Shown here piece by piece: positions 11,201 to 19,629 of a stretch of DNA of 64,000 bases (positions are counted from its first letter, which is position 1; every line of letters starts with the position of its first letter). The stretch is from positions 62,001-126,000 of the forward strand of contig JAPDOI010001380.1 of NCBI GenBank assembly GCA_029168955.1, given 5' to 3'. The notes beneath the pieces are model-generated. The model saw nothing but the letters and a program-made list of their open reading frames with translations, did no database searches and had not been told where the DNA came from. The position numbers were made by a program, and so were the translations under genes. Source of the stretch: Aplectana chamaeleonis (Eukaryota > Nematoda > Chromadorea > Rhabditida > Cosmocercidae).

Positions 11201-14200
11201 CAGAGAAACTCGCTGTCGCGGAGACGGCGTGAGTTATAGGGGGTGCTACGAGGCACAAACTGTGCCGCGCGATGGGGGCGACCGCCGAGTATTCAAAGCG
11301 CGCGAGATGAGTAAGCGAGCTGGCAGCGACGGCAGCAACATCACGCGATGCTAAGGCAGGAATCATGGTTCCAGCGACGAGCGACGCGACGCGATGTTTC
11401 CCATCCATATCGACCGAAGATCGATATGCATGATGTGCACCAGGGCTGTGCGTTATAACGTTAACATGTTAACGCATTAATAGGGTAACGCGGTTTATTT
11501 TAAAAAATTAGCGATTAACGGTTAACGAAAAAGTGCTAAATTCGCGTTAAATTGAGTTCGTTAATTGCAGTGGAATTATGGCTCTGATTCATCTGCTTCA
11601 ATGGCAGATTAAAAAACTGGGGCCGTGAACGTCGCGTCGGCTTGCGGCGCGGTCAATTTTCGCTTGCTGTGAAATATATCGCTGACCTCAATGTTTCCCA
11701 TTCCATTGTTTGTCTGTTTTAGCTATTTCTTCTCAATATCAAAGAATTCGAACTTGTTTTTCAAAAAGGAAATGTGTGATCTGATCCACCTCTCTACGGT
11801 TGAGTAGGCTATCAAATGAGGTTGGAAGCGGGGATTGAAGGCCACTCACGGTCTAACAAGCGGCGCACGCTCTGTATGGAGTGCACTACACGACGCACAC
11901 TCCACATGAAGCGCTACTCAGTTTCCACCACGCGTCGCACGCTCTACGATACCCACCCTGGAACTTCGCAAAAAGCGCGTTCTTTTTGCGCCCTTCCGAT
12001 TAACTCTGTGAAATTAAGGGTTTTAAAAATAGGAAAGATATTGCTGGAATCGTTTCATCAACATCTACAAGATGGTGTTGGGATTTCATTGATACCTTAA
12101 ATTGTACCTTTATTATAGGTATAATGTTCTTTCCATTACACATTTTCCCTCGTCAGGACGATCGGCCGGCACTTTCTTTTTTTTTTCAAGCTACATGCCT
12201 ATAACTAAATGCACAGTACAGATATGAATTTTGAGATTTTTGATATGAATTTTGAGATTTTTATGTAATTGTGTAGTAGACCCCTCCTGTATAACGCGTG
12301 CCAAATGCGAGATCTCAACCATTCCAAATAAGCGAGATATAGGCCACCACCACAGGCCCGATCCCCTTCGCTCACCACCACAGGCCCGACTCCCTAACAG
12401 ATTTTTGAACTCGACAGCGGCTCGATGGATGGACGAATTCCTACAAGTCGCCGTTCTTCAGTCCATTACCGAGCTGTCTCCTTATCCTGGCTTTCTCTCA
12501 CTCAACGAATGCGATTAAAAGGGAAAGACAGGCATGAGACAACTCGTCCACCACTTTTTCACCCTCAAAATATAGGCATTTTTGAAGAGCCATAACTCTG
12601 TTCAAAGAAGGTTTTGAACGATTTCAGAGATACCACTGTGATCAGGGTGTGACTTTCTCCTAGATAAGCGTTAAATCTGAAAATTAATTTCTTGGGTGTC
12701 CTGTGCCTTTAAGGTACAGTTCAAGAAATCAATGAAATTTTGACACAATCCTGTAGATTTTGATGAGACGATTCTAGCAATGTCCTTCTCACCCCCGAAA
12801 ACCCAGATCTGACAGATATATCAAAGGGGCACAAAAAACGCGAAAACGCGTTTTTCTTACTGATTTGCCGATTTCGAGGGTGGGTATTGCACATAAAGCG
12901 CTACTGACTTTCTAGAACGCGACACACGCCCATTTTGCCCAACGTCCTGCTGACGCCATCCTAGTGCTCACCCACGTTCCACGACGCCATGATGAGGTCA
13001 CATGGAGCCCCAAACACTTTTCACGGCGTCTTGGCGACATCATCTGGAGCTCTACCGACTTCCCACGAGGCTGTGCCTCCGGCTTTTGAAGCCCTGCGTG
13101 CTTTCCACGACGTCCTGCCGACGTCATTAGAAGGCCCGTTTTATTTTATCTGGGACCTCCGGTGATTTTTAGGTTTTCCTTGTGGTCAAGTATTATTCTG
13201 AAAATTTTTAACGGAAGGCAAAATTAACGTGTTAACGCATTAACGGGTTAACGCGGTTTTTTCTCGAAAATTAACGATTAACGCTTAACGGAAAAAATAT
13301 TTTTAACTAACGCCCACCCCTGATGTGCACTGTCGCTGTCGCTGGTCGCGGTAAGTATGATCCCGACCTAGTGGTTTCGACCATTTTTGTCGCTGTCGCT
13401 GCCGTACCACCGTAGTTTCTTCGTATTTGTTGGTGTTCCCTTGTTACTATCTTCCCATCAACCCTCTATAGAAACGCTTATTTCGTCTATTTCACTGTTT
13501 CAATCGAACTAACAGCGGCGAAGAGGTAAGAAACGCAGGGACAGAAATACGATTTGGCGAAAAGTCGTGGTCACGCCCACTTTCTCTCGCTCTGGGAAAC
13601 GACGCCGCGAGTTTTTCAGCAATCCCACTCTGACAGGCCCAATACTCGCACAGACAAATCAAACGAAGAGTTTCAATGCCAATCTTGTGCGAAATCTAAA
13701 TGCGCAAAGTTCCTAATGCGCGCCAATTAAATGTTTGCAGTGCAATTACGCACCTGCATAACTGCAGTAGAATGAAATGAGACATCAAAAACGGTTTTTT
13801 GAGTAACAGAACATGCCAAATCTACTTATATCCGACTCATCATCCGATCCGAATCGTGACATATTCCGGATACTCGGAATCCGAATCATTATCCGACTCA
13901 TGGCACATTTCGGTGATTCAGATTTTGAATCAATTGGATTTTGGCGTTTTTTTGGTGAATCGGATTCAAGATCACTCGGATTTTAACGTTTTTTCGGTGA
14001 ATCGGATTTTGGATCACTCGGATTTTGACGCTTTTTCGGTGATTCGGATTTTGGATCACTCGGATTTTGACGTTTTTTCGGTGAATCGGATTTTGAATCA
14101 TGAAATTTTCGGTTCATTCGTATGGATATCCGAAAATGAGTGAGTCGGATCCAATGTATAATGGGCACATAGTCATACATTTCTTACACAGCTGTCTGCG

Positions 14201-17200
14201 CTCAATAGCGATTGTATACTAATACTAAGGGCAAAATAGTGCAAAAGAACGGATTTCCAAACATCGAATATAACGGGCACTGCCGAATAGTGGAGAAAGA
14301 TTGTTTTTATGCGGTCTGTTTGAAAACAATAACGAACAAATGAGAAGGAATAGAAGGAAAATGCGCATACCTGAACCTGACTACCACTCTGCGTAACTTG
14401 CACCGGAGTAGTAGGGGTTGCAGATGGGCTCTGTTGGATAACCACTTGCTGACTGGGTGGTCCAGTACTAGATCCACTTGGTAGACCCATTCCAGGAGTT
14501 GGCATCTAAAAGAAAATGAAGATTTCTCTACCACAATCTATAAGCAGCTTTCAATCTCCGCTAACTCAACATACCTGCTGATTAATGGGCATTCCTTGAT
14601 TGCTATTTGACATAGGAGGAATACCCTGCGGCGGTTGACCGGTTTGCGCTTGTTGCTGCTGCTGTGGTGGCAGTTGCTGTTGTGGCTGTGAGGACGGAAT
14701 TGGTTGGCCACTCTGAGCACTCATCTGTAGTCGATGGTGCTCGGCTTGTAAATACTGCAACCGCATCTGCACCTAAAACGATACAGAGCTGAAGATTGAA
14801 GAAATCCGCGAACTTCTTAGAAAGGGACAGATCCCACGCAAGTTCAATGAAACGTGGCTAAAAACTGTTTAAAAAACGAACCTGTTGAAGTTCCTGATCT
14901 ATCATAGGAGCTCGCTGTTGTTGATACAAATGTTGCATTCTCTGCTGCATTCCACGCATTTCCATCTCAAGGTGGTAGATTTGCTGAAGAAGATAGTATT
15001 TCTAATGAGCGCCTTCTCTTCAGAATGTTTGAATCACGGTTCAGCAAAACGTTGACGACGGCATCTCAAAAGTAATTGGAATCCGATCAATCAGGTAAAA
15101 CATGAGATATGACTTTCCCGTAAACAATCCTATGCCAGCCATATAAACTTGTATTTGCACACACCCTGTGTCAGAGCAAAATTACCATATTTCATCGCTC
15201 GCTCGATGCCTATCTGTCCTCCGCTCTCTACATAATTATCTCCCCAACCTGCACACGCACGGGATGGAAGCATGGGGATTTCGGTTTGACACCGACTGTA
15301 TACGGTCCGTGGCACTTATAGGACTCAGCACATCGAATTTCGCTGGTAACTAGCGCCCACTATCCATGCCTTTCACCACCACATCTATAAACAAAGGTTC
15401 CCATGTCACGGTAAGAGGCGCGTAGCAAAACCGCTCAGTAACCAGGGTCACGCGGCCGCTGTCCCGCGAGACTACGGGAAAGACGTGAAATCACGAAGCT
15501 AAAACTTGCAATTGTTTTTAGTAAGGGGTTGGGGGGGGGGCTGGAAATTCGTCGAGAATTTCTTTGCTGTAAAAAATGGAAATCTCTTCAGGACTAGTCA
15601 ACAGGGTAAAGGAAAAAAGTTTTTTTTCCAAATTTAGTCTCGGTGTGGAGAAAAAATCGCTTAGAGTAACGCGAAATGTTTCAATGTGTGTCAGAATTTT
15701 CGGTCGCCAAAGGAGTGGGCCGTAACTTCGTCGTTGTTCAGAACAACGGACTGCCTGACACTGTAACAAATGGCACAGCGAAGTACACAGCTCCTAACGA
15801 ATGCCTCCAACCTCAACTTATTGAAGCTACAACAAAAGTCTCAAAACGCATTGGGTTTCATCAAATACATATCTTTGAATCACAGGGACCATACACGATT
15901 CTTTTCCGGCAGGGGATGAGGAGACCCGGCCTTGAACGTCATTGAACAATTTGACTTGAGGACCTATAGGAGACGTTCCCATACCTGACATTCGGAAGCA
16001 GAACAGCTTACGACCCATGAATGTTTCCCACTCCACTCCACTCCTTTCAGAATCTTAGCTACCACCTTTTGTGATCTGCTGACTGTACGGAACATAAACA
16101 CAACCTGAGACGGCTGCTGACTCCACTGGTGATCAGGTTGCGCGGGATGCATGCTAGGAGCACTTTGTGGTGGCTGCTGTTGTGGTTGCTGTTGTTGCTG
16201 CTGCTGATAGTATGGATGTTGTTGTGGTTCCCAGTACTGATTTTGCATCGGCAACTGAAACTTTGCATATTGTTGTCACAAGCGATAATCAATGCTTGGT
16301 GGGGTTCTTCTAACACTGTTATAAAAAACCGGACTGTCGAAAAAAGAGAGGAACTTTTATGATGTAGTGGTATATCCTTCAAACGCTCTGTGGTTACCAC
16401 AAGTTTCGGTCTCCCTTATTTATCTTAGGGAATCTCTTACACAAAAAAAAACTAAAACTTCAATTTTTTAATCGAAAATCTTTGTGACGCCCCCAAGATC
16501 AGAGAAGTGCAAAAAAGATTTTTTTAGGAAACTGACGAGCTAAACGGGAAAACTTTTATCCGGAAACGGAAAACGGATACGTCAAAATGGACAGGAGGGC
16601 AGAAAACGAGAAAAGAAAAACGTAAAAATTAAAACTCTCTCGTGCTTCGTCACCAACTCGCTGTCAAAACCTTTCCCCCGTATTTCCTTCAAAAAGCCGG
16701 AAGCGGAAAAATAGCCGAAAATTTGTGAACTGGAAGCAGGTTACCCACGATGCTGTATTGACAAACCAATGAAGTTGATCACGAAAAACAGCGGAACTCC
16801 GGTTGTACTGACTACATCACCAAGAGGACATCTTCCTCTTTACCGCCAATTCATTGTGTATATATATGCTGATATCAATACTCAGGAAGAGGAAAGAGCC
16901 CACAATCCGATTCTGATAAGGGAACAGACTGTGCAACTATGTATTTAAGATTACTGGCAGCATTTTATGGCGATGCAGAAGCGGACTTGAACTGACACAT
17001 TGTAATAGAAGGGTGCTCCGATATGTAACGAACGATTGGAGGCTTACATCTTACATATGACACACGAAGGTATTATTTGATCTCAATCGAAACGCGATCT
17101 GACAAAAACAGTTGTAATGCATGTTAATGGAAGAAAAGCTAAGAAAAATAAGCTAGGAAATGATTCCCTCTTCCGAGCTCTTTCGATAACTCCTTCTGCG

Positions 17201-19574
17201 CTTTTTATGAATTAATTGGAAACCCAGAAAGCGGAGTGAGACAACAATGAAAAAGAAGGGCACGTACCGGTTGCTGGCCTTGAGGATACTGCGGTCGCAT
17301 TTGTGGTAGAGGATATTGCTGAGGTGGATAACTGCTCTGTTGAGAAGGTGCCGCATATCCGTAGTGGGCAGCACTCGTTGGTTGCGGTGCGGGATACGCG
17401 TTTGGTCGTTGTTGTTGCGTTTGCTGTGATGGATAAATCGGTTGTTGCATTCCAGGATATCCAGGGTGAGGCGTATTGTGGTCGATAGCCGGGTGGAGCG
17501 CCTTGGGCGGGAAAGTGTGGAGACTGTTGCGGAGGACCTGCTCCACCATACATGCCCATTTGTCCGCTCTAAATTGATTCAAAACTTAGCTCTGCGAACG
17601 AACGACAATGAGAGGGCAGGTACTTCGTTTGAAGTTTTAAAGAGTGAAACTATCTATGCACGCACTGCAGACACTTAATAATCTATTCAAAAAGGCAAAG
17701 ATGGAGAGCACGACTTCAAATTCAGAATGTCAACCTGTGGTGGTGGATACATGCCTCCCATTTGTTGCATCGATGGTCTCATCATGGGGTTGTTTGACAT
17801 CGCCGCCATGCTTTGCATGGGATCCATCTCTTGCTAAAAACTTTCATCTAACAGCTGAACCAAGTCTATTAATCGATAGTACAGTACCGACAAAAAACTT
17901 CCGCGACTGAATAAGTCACAATTCCATTATGCTGTGATTAATCACCATTAAATTTTAATATGTACCAACTAAAACTATTCAACACTTAAAATAATAGGAC
18001 GACCTTCGGACGCACAACTTGAACCTACCCTCCGTCACCATTTATTCGTAAACCAGAGATTTTAGCTCCCTTCATAATATTATTCGGCCATTTTGGATGA
18101 AAGAGGATAGAAGCGAATAATCAACGATACAAAAAAATCGCACAATGGCGGCAGTGGTGACAGGGTAAGGCTCGAGCTCTTATAATCAGAGAAGGCGATC
18201 GCAGCTTTGGTGGGCGGGGAAGGGGCCGCAGGCCATCACGATTGGTACTCAGTGGCACCGAAAAATTGGGCTGATTTTTACCACTAAATTGTATAAATCA
18301 GCCAATAGTTTTGTTTATCTGGAGGTAGCTGACATGGACCGCCTGAGTGGTCGCACAAATTTTCAGTTGTTTTTCACAGTTATTCAAGGTCTTACGGGAT
18401 TGAGTGATTTCTCAAAGGGTGGCAAGGAAGCCAAAGAAATTAGCTCAAAAAGTTTTTAAAAAATTGGGAGAGGATCGTGAGAATATTCTCGATAAGCCTT
18501 ACAGAGCCGCAAAAACTTCGGACCAAAAATGAAGAATTTGTGAAAATATCCCTAAAATTCTCGATATTTTCGGTCACCAAATGGGAGGATCGCAACCAGG
18601 GATTAGCGAAGTTCCGCATTCCGAAAACCGCTAAGTGCTGCAGATTGCGAAACTATCGGGCCATCTGGGACAGAAAAAAAACATAAGATGATTTCTGAAT
18701 TTTCCGCGTTTCGCGTTCCGAAAACCGCATTTCCGCTCATTTCCTGGCGTTTCGCACCCGATTTTAGAAACCGGAGAAAAATTCTGTCGCGAAACCCGAA
18801 AACCGATTTCCGAATTTTCAAATTTTTATTCCGCTCATCCCTGATCGTAGCATCGCTCAGGTTTTAGGCGCTCGAGCCGGACGACTAAACGGATCTTCGG
18901 CGTCTGAGAGTTTTAAAATTCAAATATAAACTGCCTAGGAACTGAACATCGGGGGATCGCAAAAATTTTGGATTTTAGCAAAAATGATGGTGGGGTAGCC
19001 CATATTTCGAAAATTTAAGCAACGCCCCGCTTAGGAATGGTTTTTCAACGATTATTTACTTCAGCCCATAAACTAGGTCTCAAAACTCCCCATCATGGGT
19101 CTGAAATGTTTACAGTCCACCTAAAATGCCATTTACGACAAAATCAAGCTATACCCTGTTTCGAAAATAGCCGCCATTGGTTTTGGTAGTCGCGAATGTA
19201 TTTTGTCGACACCATGAAAAGCAGAAAATGGTCATAAAACCATACCTTCTTTTAGACCGGCTTTTTGATGCTGGTGCAGGTTTTTGTACAGGTTGCGAAG
19301 GCTGACCCATCATCATCATCTGCTGCTCGTATGGATTATTCATCGGGGTCAAACCTCCGCTCATTGAGGGATAGCCGGGAACGGAGAGTGGTTGGCCTAG
19401 AATCCGTAATAAGGTACGGAACTCGTAACTCCACAAAATCGCAACATAGATGATCTTCTAGAAAGGACTAAGTGTATAACATAAGGACAAACCTTGCGAC
19501 ATTCCCATACTACCCATTCCGCCATAGTCGCCGAGCTGCGACATCTGTGGAACATACTCGTCGCCTTCATCCAT
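2083..19574 (-). CDS. Glutamine/proline-rich putative nuclear co-regulator, multi-exon, 3' part outside window
   Basis: Eleven exons can be traced on the minus strand: 19493-19574, 19246-19396, 17735-17833, 17268-17568, 16105-16254, 14882-14983, 14575-14772, 14371-14505, 2649-2800, 2338-2592 and 2083-2262. Nearly all downstream joins are phase 0. The protein starts acidic (MDEGDEYVPQ), has a short basic stretch ending KSRSKRR that could be a nuclear signal, then methionine/glycine-rich, PQQ-rich and poly-Q segments, a short Q-rich amphipathic (coiled-coil-like) stretch around exons 6-7, and a Q/P/H-rich block near the left end. This composition is typical of chromatin or transcription co-activators such as SWI/SNF, Mediator or CBP-type accessory regions, but no diagnostic domain is in view and I do not recognise the family. 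The exon at 2083 ends in a gt donor, so the conserved part may lie beyond the left edge. The intron between 14371 and 2800 is about 11.6 kb and full of transposons. Confidence 0.72.
2338..2592 (-). CDS. Exon 10 of the Q-rich gene (Q/P/H block)
   Basis: There are 255 bases, 85 codons in phase 0/0, ending at a GGC/gtaagt donor. The start follows an unusual AAATTTAAG acceptor; the CAG nine bases in is an alternative. The product has dense Gln/Pro/His repeats (MMSPPPHHLQQQIPPQ, PPQQMLAAPPQQQQ), closing with AVNGIDNGFPNNG. Confidence 0.72.
2649..2800 (-). CDS. Exon 9 of the Q-rich gene, with a micro-intron or indel
   Basis: The exon begins after CTTGTTTAG and reads VNIKPETSGRTLISVYHRF. It is less low-complexity than its neighbours and so perhaps part of a folded element. 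It ends SASEPTPTQQQQQYQ before a GTGAG donor. The two ends lie in different frames. Either a 44-base intron starting GTGAGT and ending GAAG is removed, which joins them exactly in frame, or one base is missing near the AAGG at about 2700. Removing that intron leaves 108 bases; adding one base makes 153. Both are multiples of three. Confidence 0.6.
3136..3261. mobile_element. Short palindromic miniature element (AGGCCGGGTTCA ends)
   Basis: The left edge AGGCCGGGTTCACAC and right edge TATGAACCCGGCCT are inverted copies. The interior has ATATCGACTTTCGGCC and GCGTCGC runs that recur in similar elements near 21180-21290. No coding capacity. Confidence 0.5.
3601..3653. repeat. Near-perfect hairpin, 21-base arms
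   Basis: TCGCGGGCATTGGTCGCAGTG and its inverse CACTGCGACCGATGCCCGCGA are separated by about nine bases, with one G-T mismatch. Partial pairing extends outward (CCGCGCTG / CAGCGG). It is either a small foldback repeat or a transcribed hairpin. Confidence 0.6.
3780..5200. other. Intronic DNA, no feature recognised
   Basis: This lies in the long intron of the Q-rich gene. It is unique-looking, moderately AT-rich sequence with short T runs. No exon with matching splice sites and codon bias, and no RNA gene, was seen. Confidence 0.4.
5210..5705. repeat. 42-bp minisatellite, CCGAATC family, array 1
   Basis: The unit runs CCGAATCACCGAAAAAACGG then CAAATCCGAATCGAACCGAAAT, 42 bases in all, with about eight full copies from roughly 5285 to 5630 and degenerate copies at both ends. 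The left edge carries TATACATTGGATCCGA, which recurs at the edges of the related arrays near 10010, 10268 and 14150, so the array lies in a repeated carrier element. Because 42 is divisible by three, both strands stay open as meaningless reading frames. Confidence 0.85.
6124..6587. mobile_element. PIF/Harbinger-like miniature element with TTA target duplication
   Basis: The 18-base ends AGCCTAGTTTTGACTGCA and TGCAGTCAAAACTAGGCT are perfect inverts, flanked by TTA on each side (6121-6123 and 6588-6590). The interior is rich in GCAGCGAT/ATCGCTGC repeats and has no transposase. Three-base TTA/TWA duplications are characteristic of PIF/Harbinger elements. The superfamily call is inference from ends only. 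Confidence 0.75.
6625..7013. mobile_element. hAT-like miniature element, CAGGGTTGAGCAGG family, copy 1
   Basis: The ends CAGGTTGAGCAGC and GGCCTGCTCAACCCTG are inverted, and the same 8 bases ATTAAAGG stand at 6617-6624 and 7014-7021, a perfect 8-bp target duplication. The interior reads GGGTCGTAAAATTTTTGG and is non-coding. A second copy is at 40870-41185. Confidence 0.8.
7440..7905. repeat. Degenerate 42-bp minisatellite, GTCC family, inverted orientation
   Basis: Repeated text such as GTGCAGGACCCCAGTGGGAG is the reverse complement of the GTCC-family unit found at 23, 45 and 53 kb. Copies are diverged and irregularly spaced. It forms the left outer arm of the composite palindrome described for 7440-9180. 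Confidence 0.7.
8066..8752. repeat. Long inverted repeat, about 220-bp arms
   Basis: The left arm 8066-8281 and right arm 8533-8752 are inverted copies; compare GACATAAACGAGGAAGGTTGG at the left with CCAACCTTCCTCGTTTATGTC at the right, and GCATCGAGAGCTCTTTATT with AATAAAGAGCTCTCGATGC at the inner edges. The spacer is about 250 bases. The arms are diverged (estimated by eye at 80-90% alike). Each arm continues outward into a GTCC-family minisatellite of opposite orientation. Confidence 0.75.
8985..9175. repeat. Degenerate 42-bp minisatellite, GTCC family
   Basis: Phrases such as CTACTGGGGTCCTG and CACTCCCGCTCGGGTCCTGC match the GTCC unit in plus orientation. There are about four diverged half-unit pairs. 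It is the right outer arm of the 7440-9180 palindrome. Confidence 0.6.
9180..9770. other. Intronic DNA, no feature recognised
   Basis: AT-rich sequence with a short inverted pair around 9280-9370 (GATTAAAGAATCGTGAGTCTTTAATCG). No exon or RNA gene is supported. Confidence 0.35.
9780..10015. repeat. 42-bp minisatellite, CCGAATC family, array 2
   Basis: About five units of CCGAATCACCGAAAAAAGGC plus AAATCCGAATCGAACCGAAAT, degenerating at both ends. The right edge GGATCCAATGTATA is the inverse of the left edge of array 1. Confidence 0.8.
10265..10560. repeat. CCGAATC-family element, array 3, degenerate
   Basis: The left edge TATACATTGAATCCGAATC matches the family edge. The interior is CGGAT/ATCCG-rich with poorly kept 42-bp spacing and ends near GGATATTCGGTCGGATAG. 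Confidence 0.65.
10770..11420. repeat. Dispersed GC-rich repeat related to 27.2-27.4 kb
   Basis: Text at 10800-10960 (GTGCCG...CTCTCCTG, TAGGTGCTCAA, AAATGGGCGTGGCCAA, CATCGCGCCATA) recurs at 27300-27425. The part after 11060 is rich in GTCGC/GCGAC short inverted words like those at 20.9, 40.1 and 42.1 kb, a style typical of fossil miniature elements here. No gene seen. Confidence 0.5.
11441..13322. mobile_element. hAT-like non-autonomous element with TTAACG subterminal repeats, copy 1
   Basis: It starts CAGGGCTGTGCGTTATAACG and ends ACTAACGCCCACCCCTG. The flanks are ATGTGCAC at 11433-11440 and ATGTGCAC at 13323-13330, a perfect 8-bp target duplication, which is a hAT hallmark together with the CAGGG start. 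Both ends contain GTTAACGCATTAACGGG-type repeats. There is no transposase. A TTAA-type miniature element (12209-12708) sits inside, and a degenerate GC-rich repeat with GACGTCCTGC words lies at 12900-13135. The element lies in the long intron of the Q-rich gene. Confidence 0.85.
12209..12708. mobile_element. TTAA-flanked miniature element, AGGCACAG family, copy 1 (nested)
   Basis: The right end CTGTGCCT is followed by TTAA (12709-12712). The left end ATGCACAGTACAGATATG is slightly decayed. The interior is about 80% alike by eye to 35244-35727, including CATAACTCTGTTCAAAG and ACCACTGTGATCAG. Nested inside the hAT-like element. Confidence 0.75.
13845..14160. repeat. 42-bp minisatellite, CCGAATC family, array 4 (inverted)
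   Basis: The unit TTTTGGATCACTCGGATTTT plus GACGTTTTTTCGGTGATTCGGA is 42 bases and is the inverse-strand version of array 1. About four or five copies are seen. The right edge TCGGATCCAATGTATAATGG is the inverted form of the family's terminal motif. It lies 210 bases from exon 8 of the Q-rich gene. Confidence 0.8.
14371..14505 (-). CDS. Exon 8 of the Q-rich gene
   Basis: There are 135 bases, 45 codons in phase 0/0, between TCTTTTAG and a CAG/gtatgc donor. It is Pro/Ser/Thr/Gln-rich (MPTPGMGLPSGSSTGPPSQQ and on to SGSQVQ). The following intron spans about 11.6 kb to the exon at 2800. Confidence 0.7.
14575..14772 (-). CDS. Exon 7 of the Q-rich gene
   Basis: There are 198 bases, 66 codons in phase 0/0, between CGTTTTAG and a CAGCAG/gtatgt donor. 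It continues the helix (VQMRLQYLQAEHHRLQM), then turns into low-complexity Gln/Pro (SSQPQQQLPPQQQQQ) and ends MSNSNQGMPINQQ. Confidence 0.72.
14882..14983 (-). CDS. Exon 6 of the Q-rich gene (coiled-coil-like)
   Basis: There are 102 bases, 34 codons in phase 0/0, after TCTTCTTCAG. The segment QIYHLEMEMRGMQQRM continuing to DQELQQ has charged and hydrophobic residues spaced as in a short amphipathic helix or coiled coil. This is a likely protein-interaction segment by inference only. Confidence 0.7.
15010..15960. other. Intron between exons 5 and 6, no feature recognised
   Basis: Unique-looking intronic DNA with a G run at 15530-15540 and T runs. Short open frames here lack splice context. 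Confidence 0.35.
16105..16254 (-). CDS. Exon 5 of the Q-rich gene (poly-Q tract)
   Basis: There are 150 bases in phase 0/0 between GTTTCAG and a CAG/gttgtg donor. The exon encodes LPMQNQYWEPQQHPYY followed by seven consecutive glutamines, PQQQPPQ, and an Ala/Ser/Pro-rich end with a DHQW motif. Confidence 0.7.
16270..17255. other. Intron between exons 4 and 5, no feature recognised
   Basis: AT-rich intron sequence with poly-A runs near 16440. No coding or repeat structure was identified by eye. Confidence 0.35.
17268..17568 (-). CDS. Exon 4 of the Q-rich gene, carrying a one-base frame break
   Basis: The exon lies between AATTTAG and a GTACGTG donor and is 301 bases long, one more than a phase 0 exon. 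The first third reads SGQMGMYGGAGPPQQSPHF and on to YASP. The rest reads in another frame from PGYPGMQQPIYPSQQ to QYPQGQQP. The switch is at the CCC run (plus-strand GGG at 17464-17466), and dropping one base there gives one continuous Gln/Pro/Tyr-rich chain. No gt...ag pair of suitable length inside the exon repairs the frame. Confidence 0.65.
17735..17833 (-). CDS. Exon 3 of the Q-rich gene
   Basis: There are 99 bases, exactly 33 codons, between a TTTTTAG acceptor and a CAG/gttgac donor. The product is methionine-rich with alternating Met, Gln and Pro (QEMDPMQSMAAMSNN, ending YPPPQ). Both ends are phase 0. Confidence 0.68.
18597..18843. mobile_element. hAT-like miniature element, CAGGGATKAGCG family
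   Basis: The ends CAGGGATTAGCGAAG and CCGCTCATCCCTG are imperfect inverts, and the flanks ATCGCAAC (18589-18596) and ATCGTAGC (18844-18851) agree at six of eight positions, as an old 8-bp duplication would. The interior repeats TTTCCG/GTTCCGAAAACCGC words. It lies in the intron between exons 2 and 3 of the Q-rich gene. Confidence 0.6.
19246..19396 (-). CDS. Exon 2 of the Q-rich gene
   Basis: The exon follows a GATTCTAG acceptor and joins exon 1 in phase (G plus GC gives Gly). It encodes a Gly/Pro/Met-rich segment, a run of four methionines, and then PAPASKSRSKRR, a basic stretch that could act as a nuclear localisation signal. It stops at AGAAG before GTATGG and leaves two bases of a codon. 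The next visible exon is phase 0, so the phases do not match directly. Confidence 0.65.
19493..19574 (-). CDS. Exon 1 of the Q-rich gene (start codon)
   Basis: The ATG at 19572-19574 opens MDEGDEYVPQMSQLGDYGG and the exon ends at a gt donor at 19492-19491, leaving one base of a codon. A TTTCAG acceptor lies 48 bases upstream and no in-frame methionine is available between them, which supports this start. A four-codon upstream ORF (ATG GTA AAT TAC, then TGA) begins right at the acceptor. An alternative reading takes the AAATAG at 19593-19598 as an internal acceptor, which would add DKLEEE before the methionine and place the true start further right. Confidence 0.65.
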
Positions 19575-19622
19575 TTCTTCTTCTAATTTATCCTATTTAG
19601 GCGACCCTCAGTAATTTACCAT

Positions 19623-19628
19623 CTGAAA
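19623..19628 (-). promoter_or_regulatory. Candidate trans-splice acceptor of the Q-rich gene
   Basis: On the minus strand TTGTTTCAG stands 48 bases before the ATG at 19574, with no open reading frame continuing through the gap. That fits a spliced-leader acceptor followed by a short 5' leader. An ordinary 5' UTR intron is equally possible from sequence alone. Confidence 0.4.
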
Positions 19629-19629
19629 C

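Noticed and set aside
11441..13322. GTTAAC-rich ends read as telomere or subtelomere repeats
   Set aside because: Nematode telomeres are TTAGGC. The words are confined to ends of an element with an exact 8-bp target duplication.
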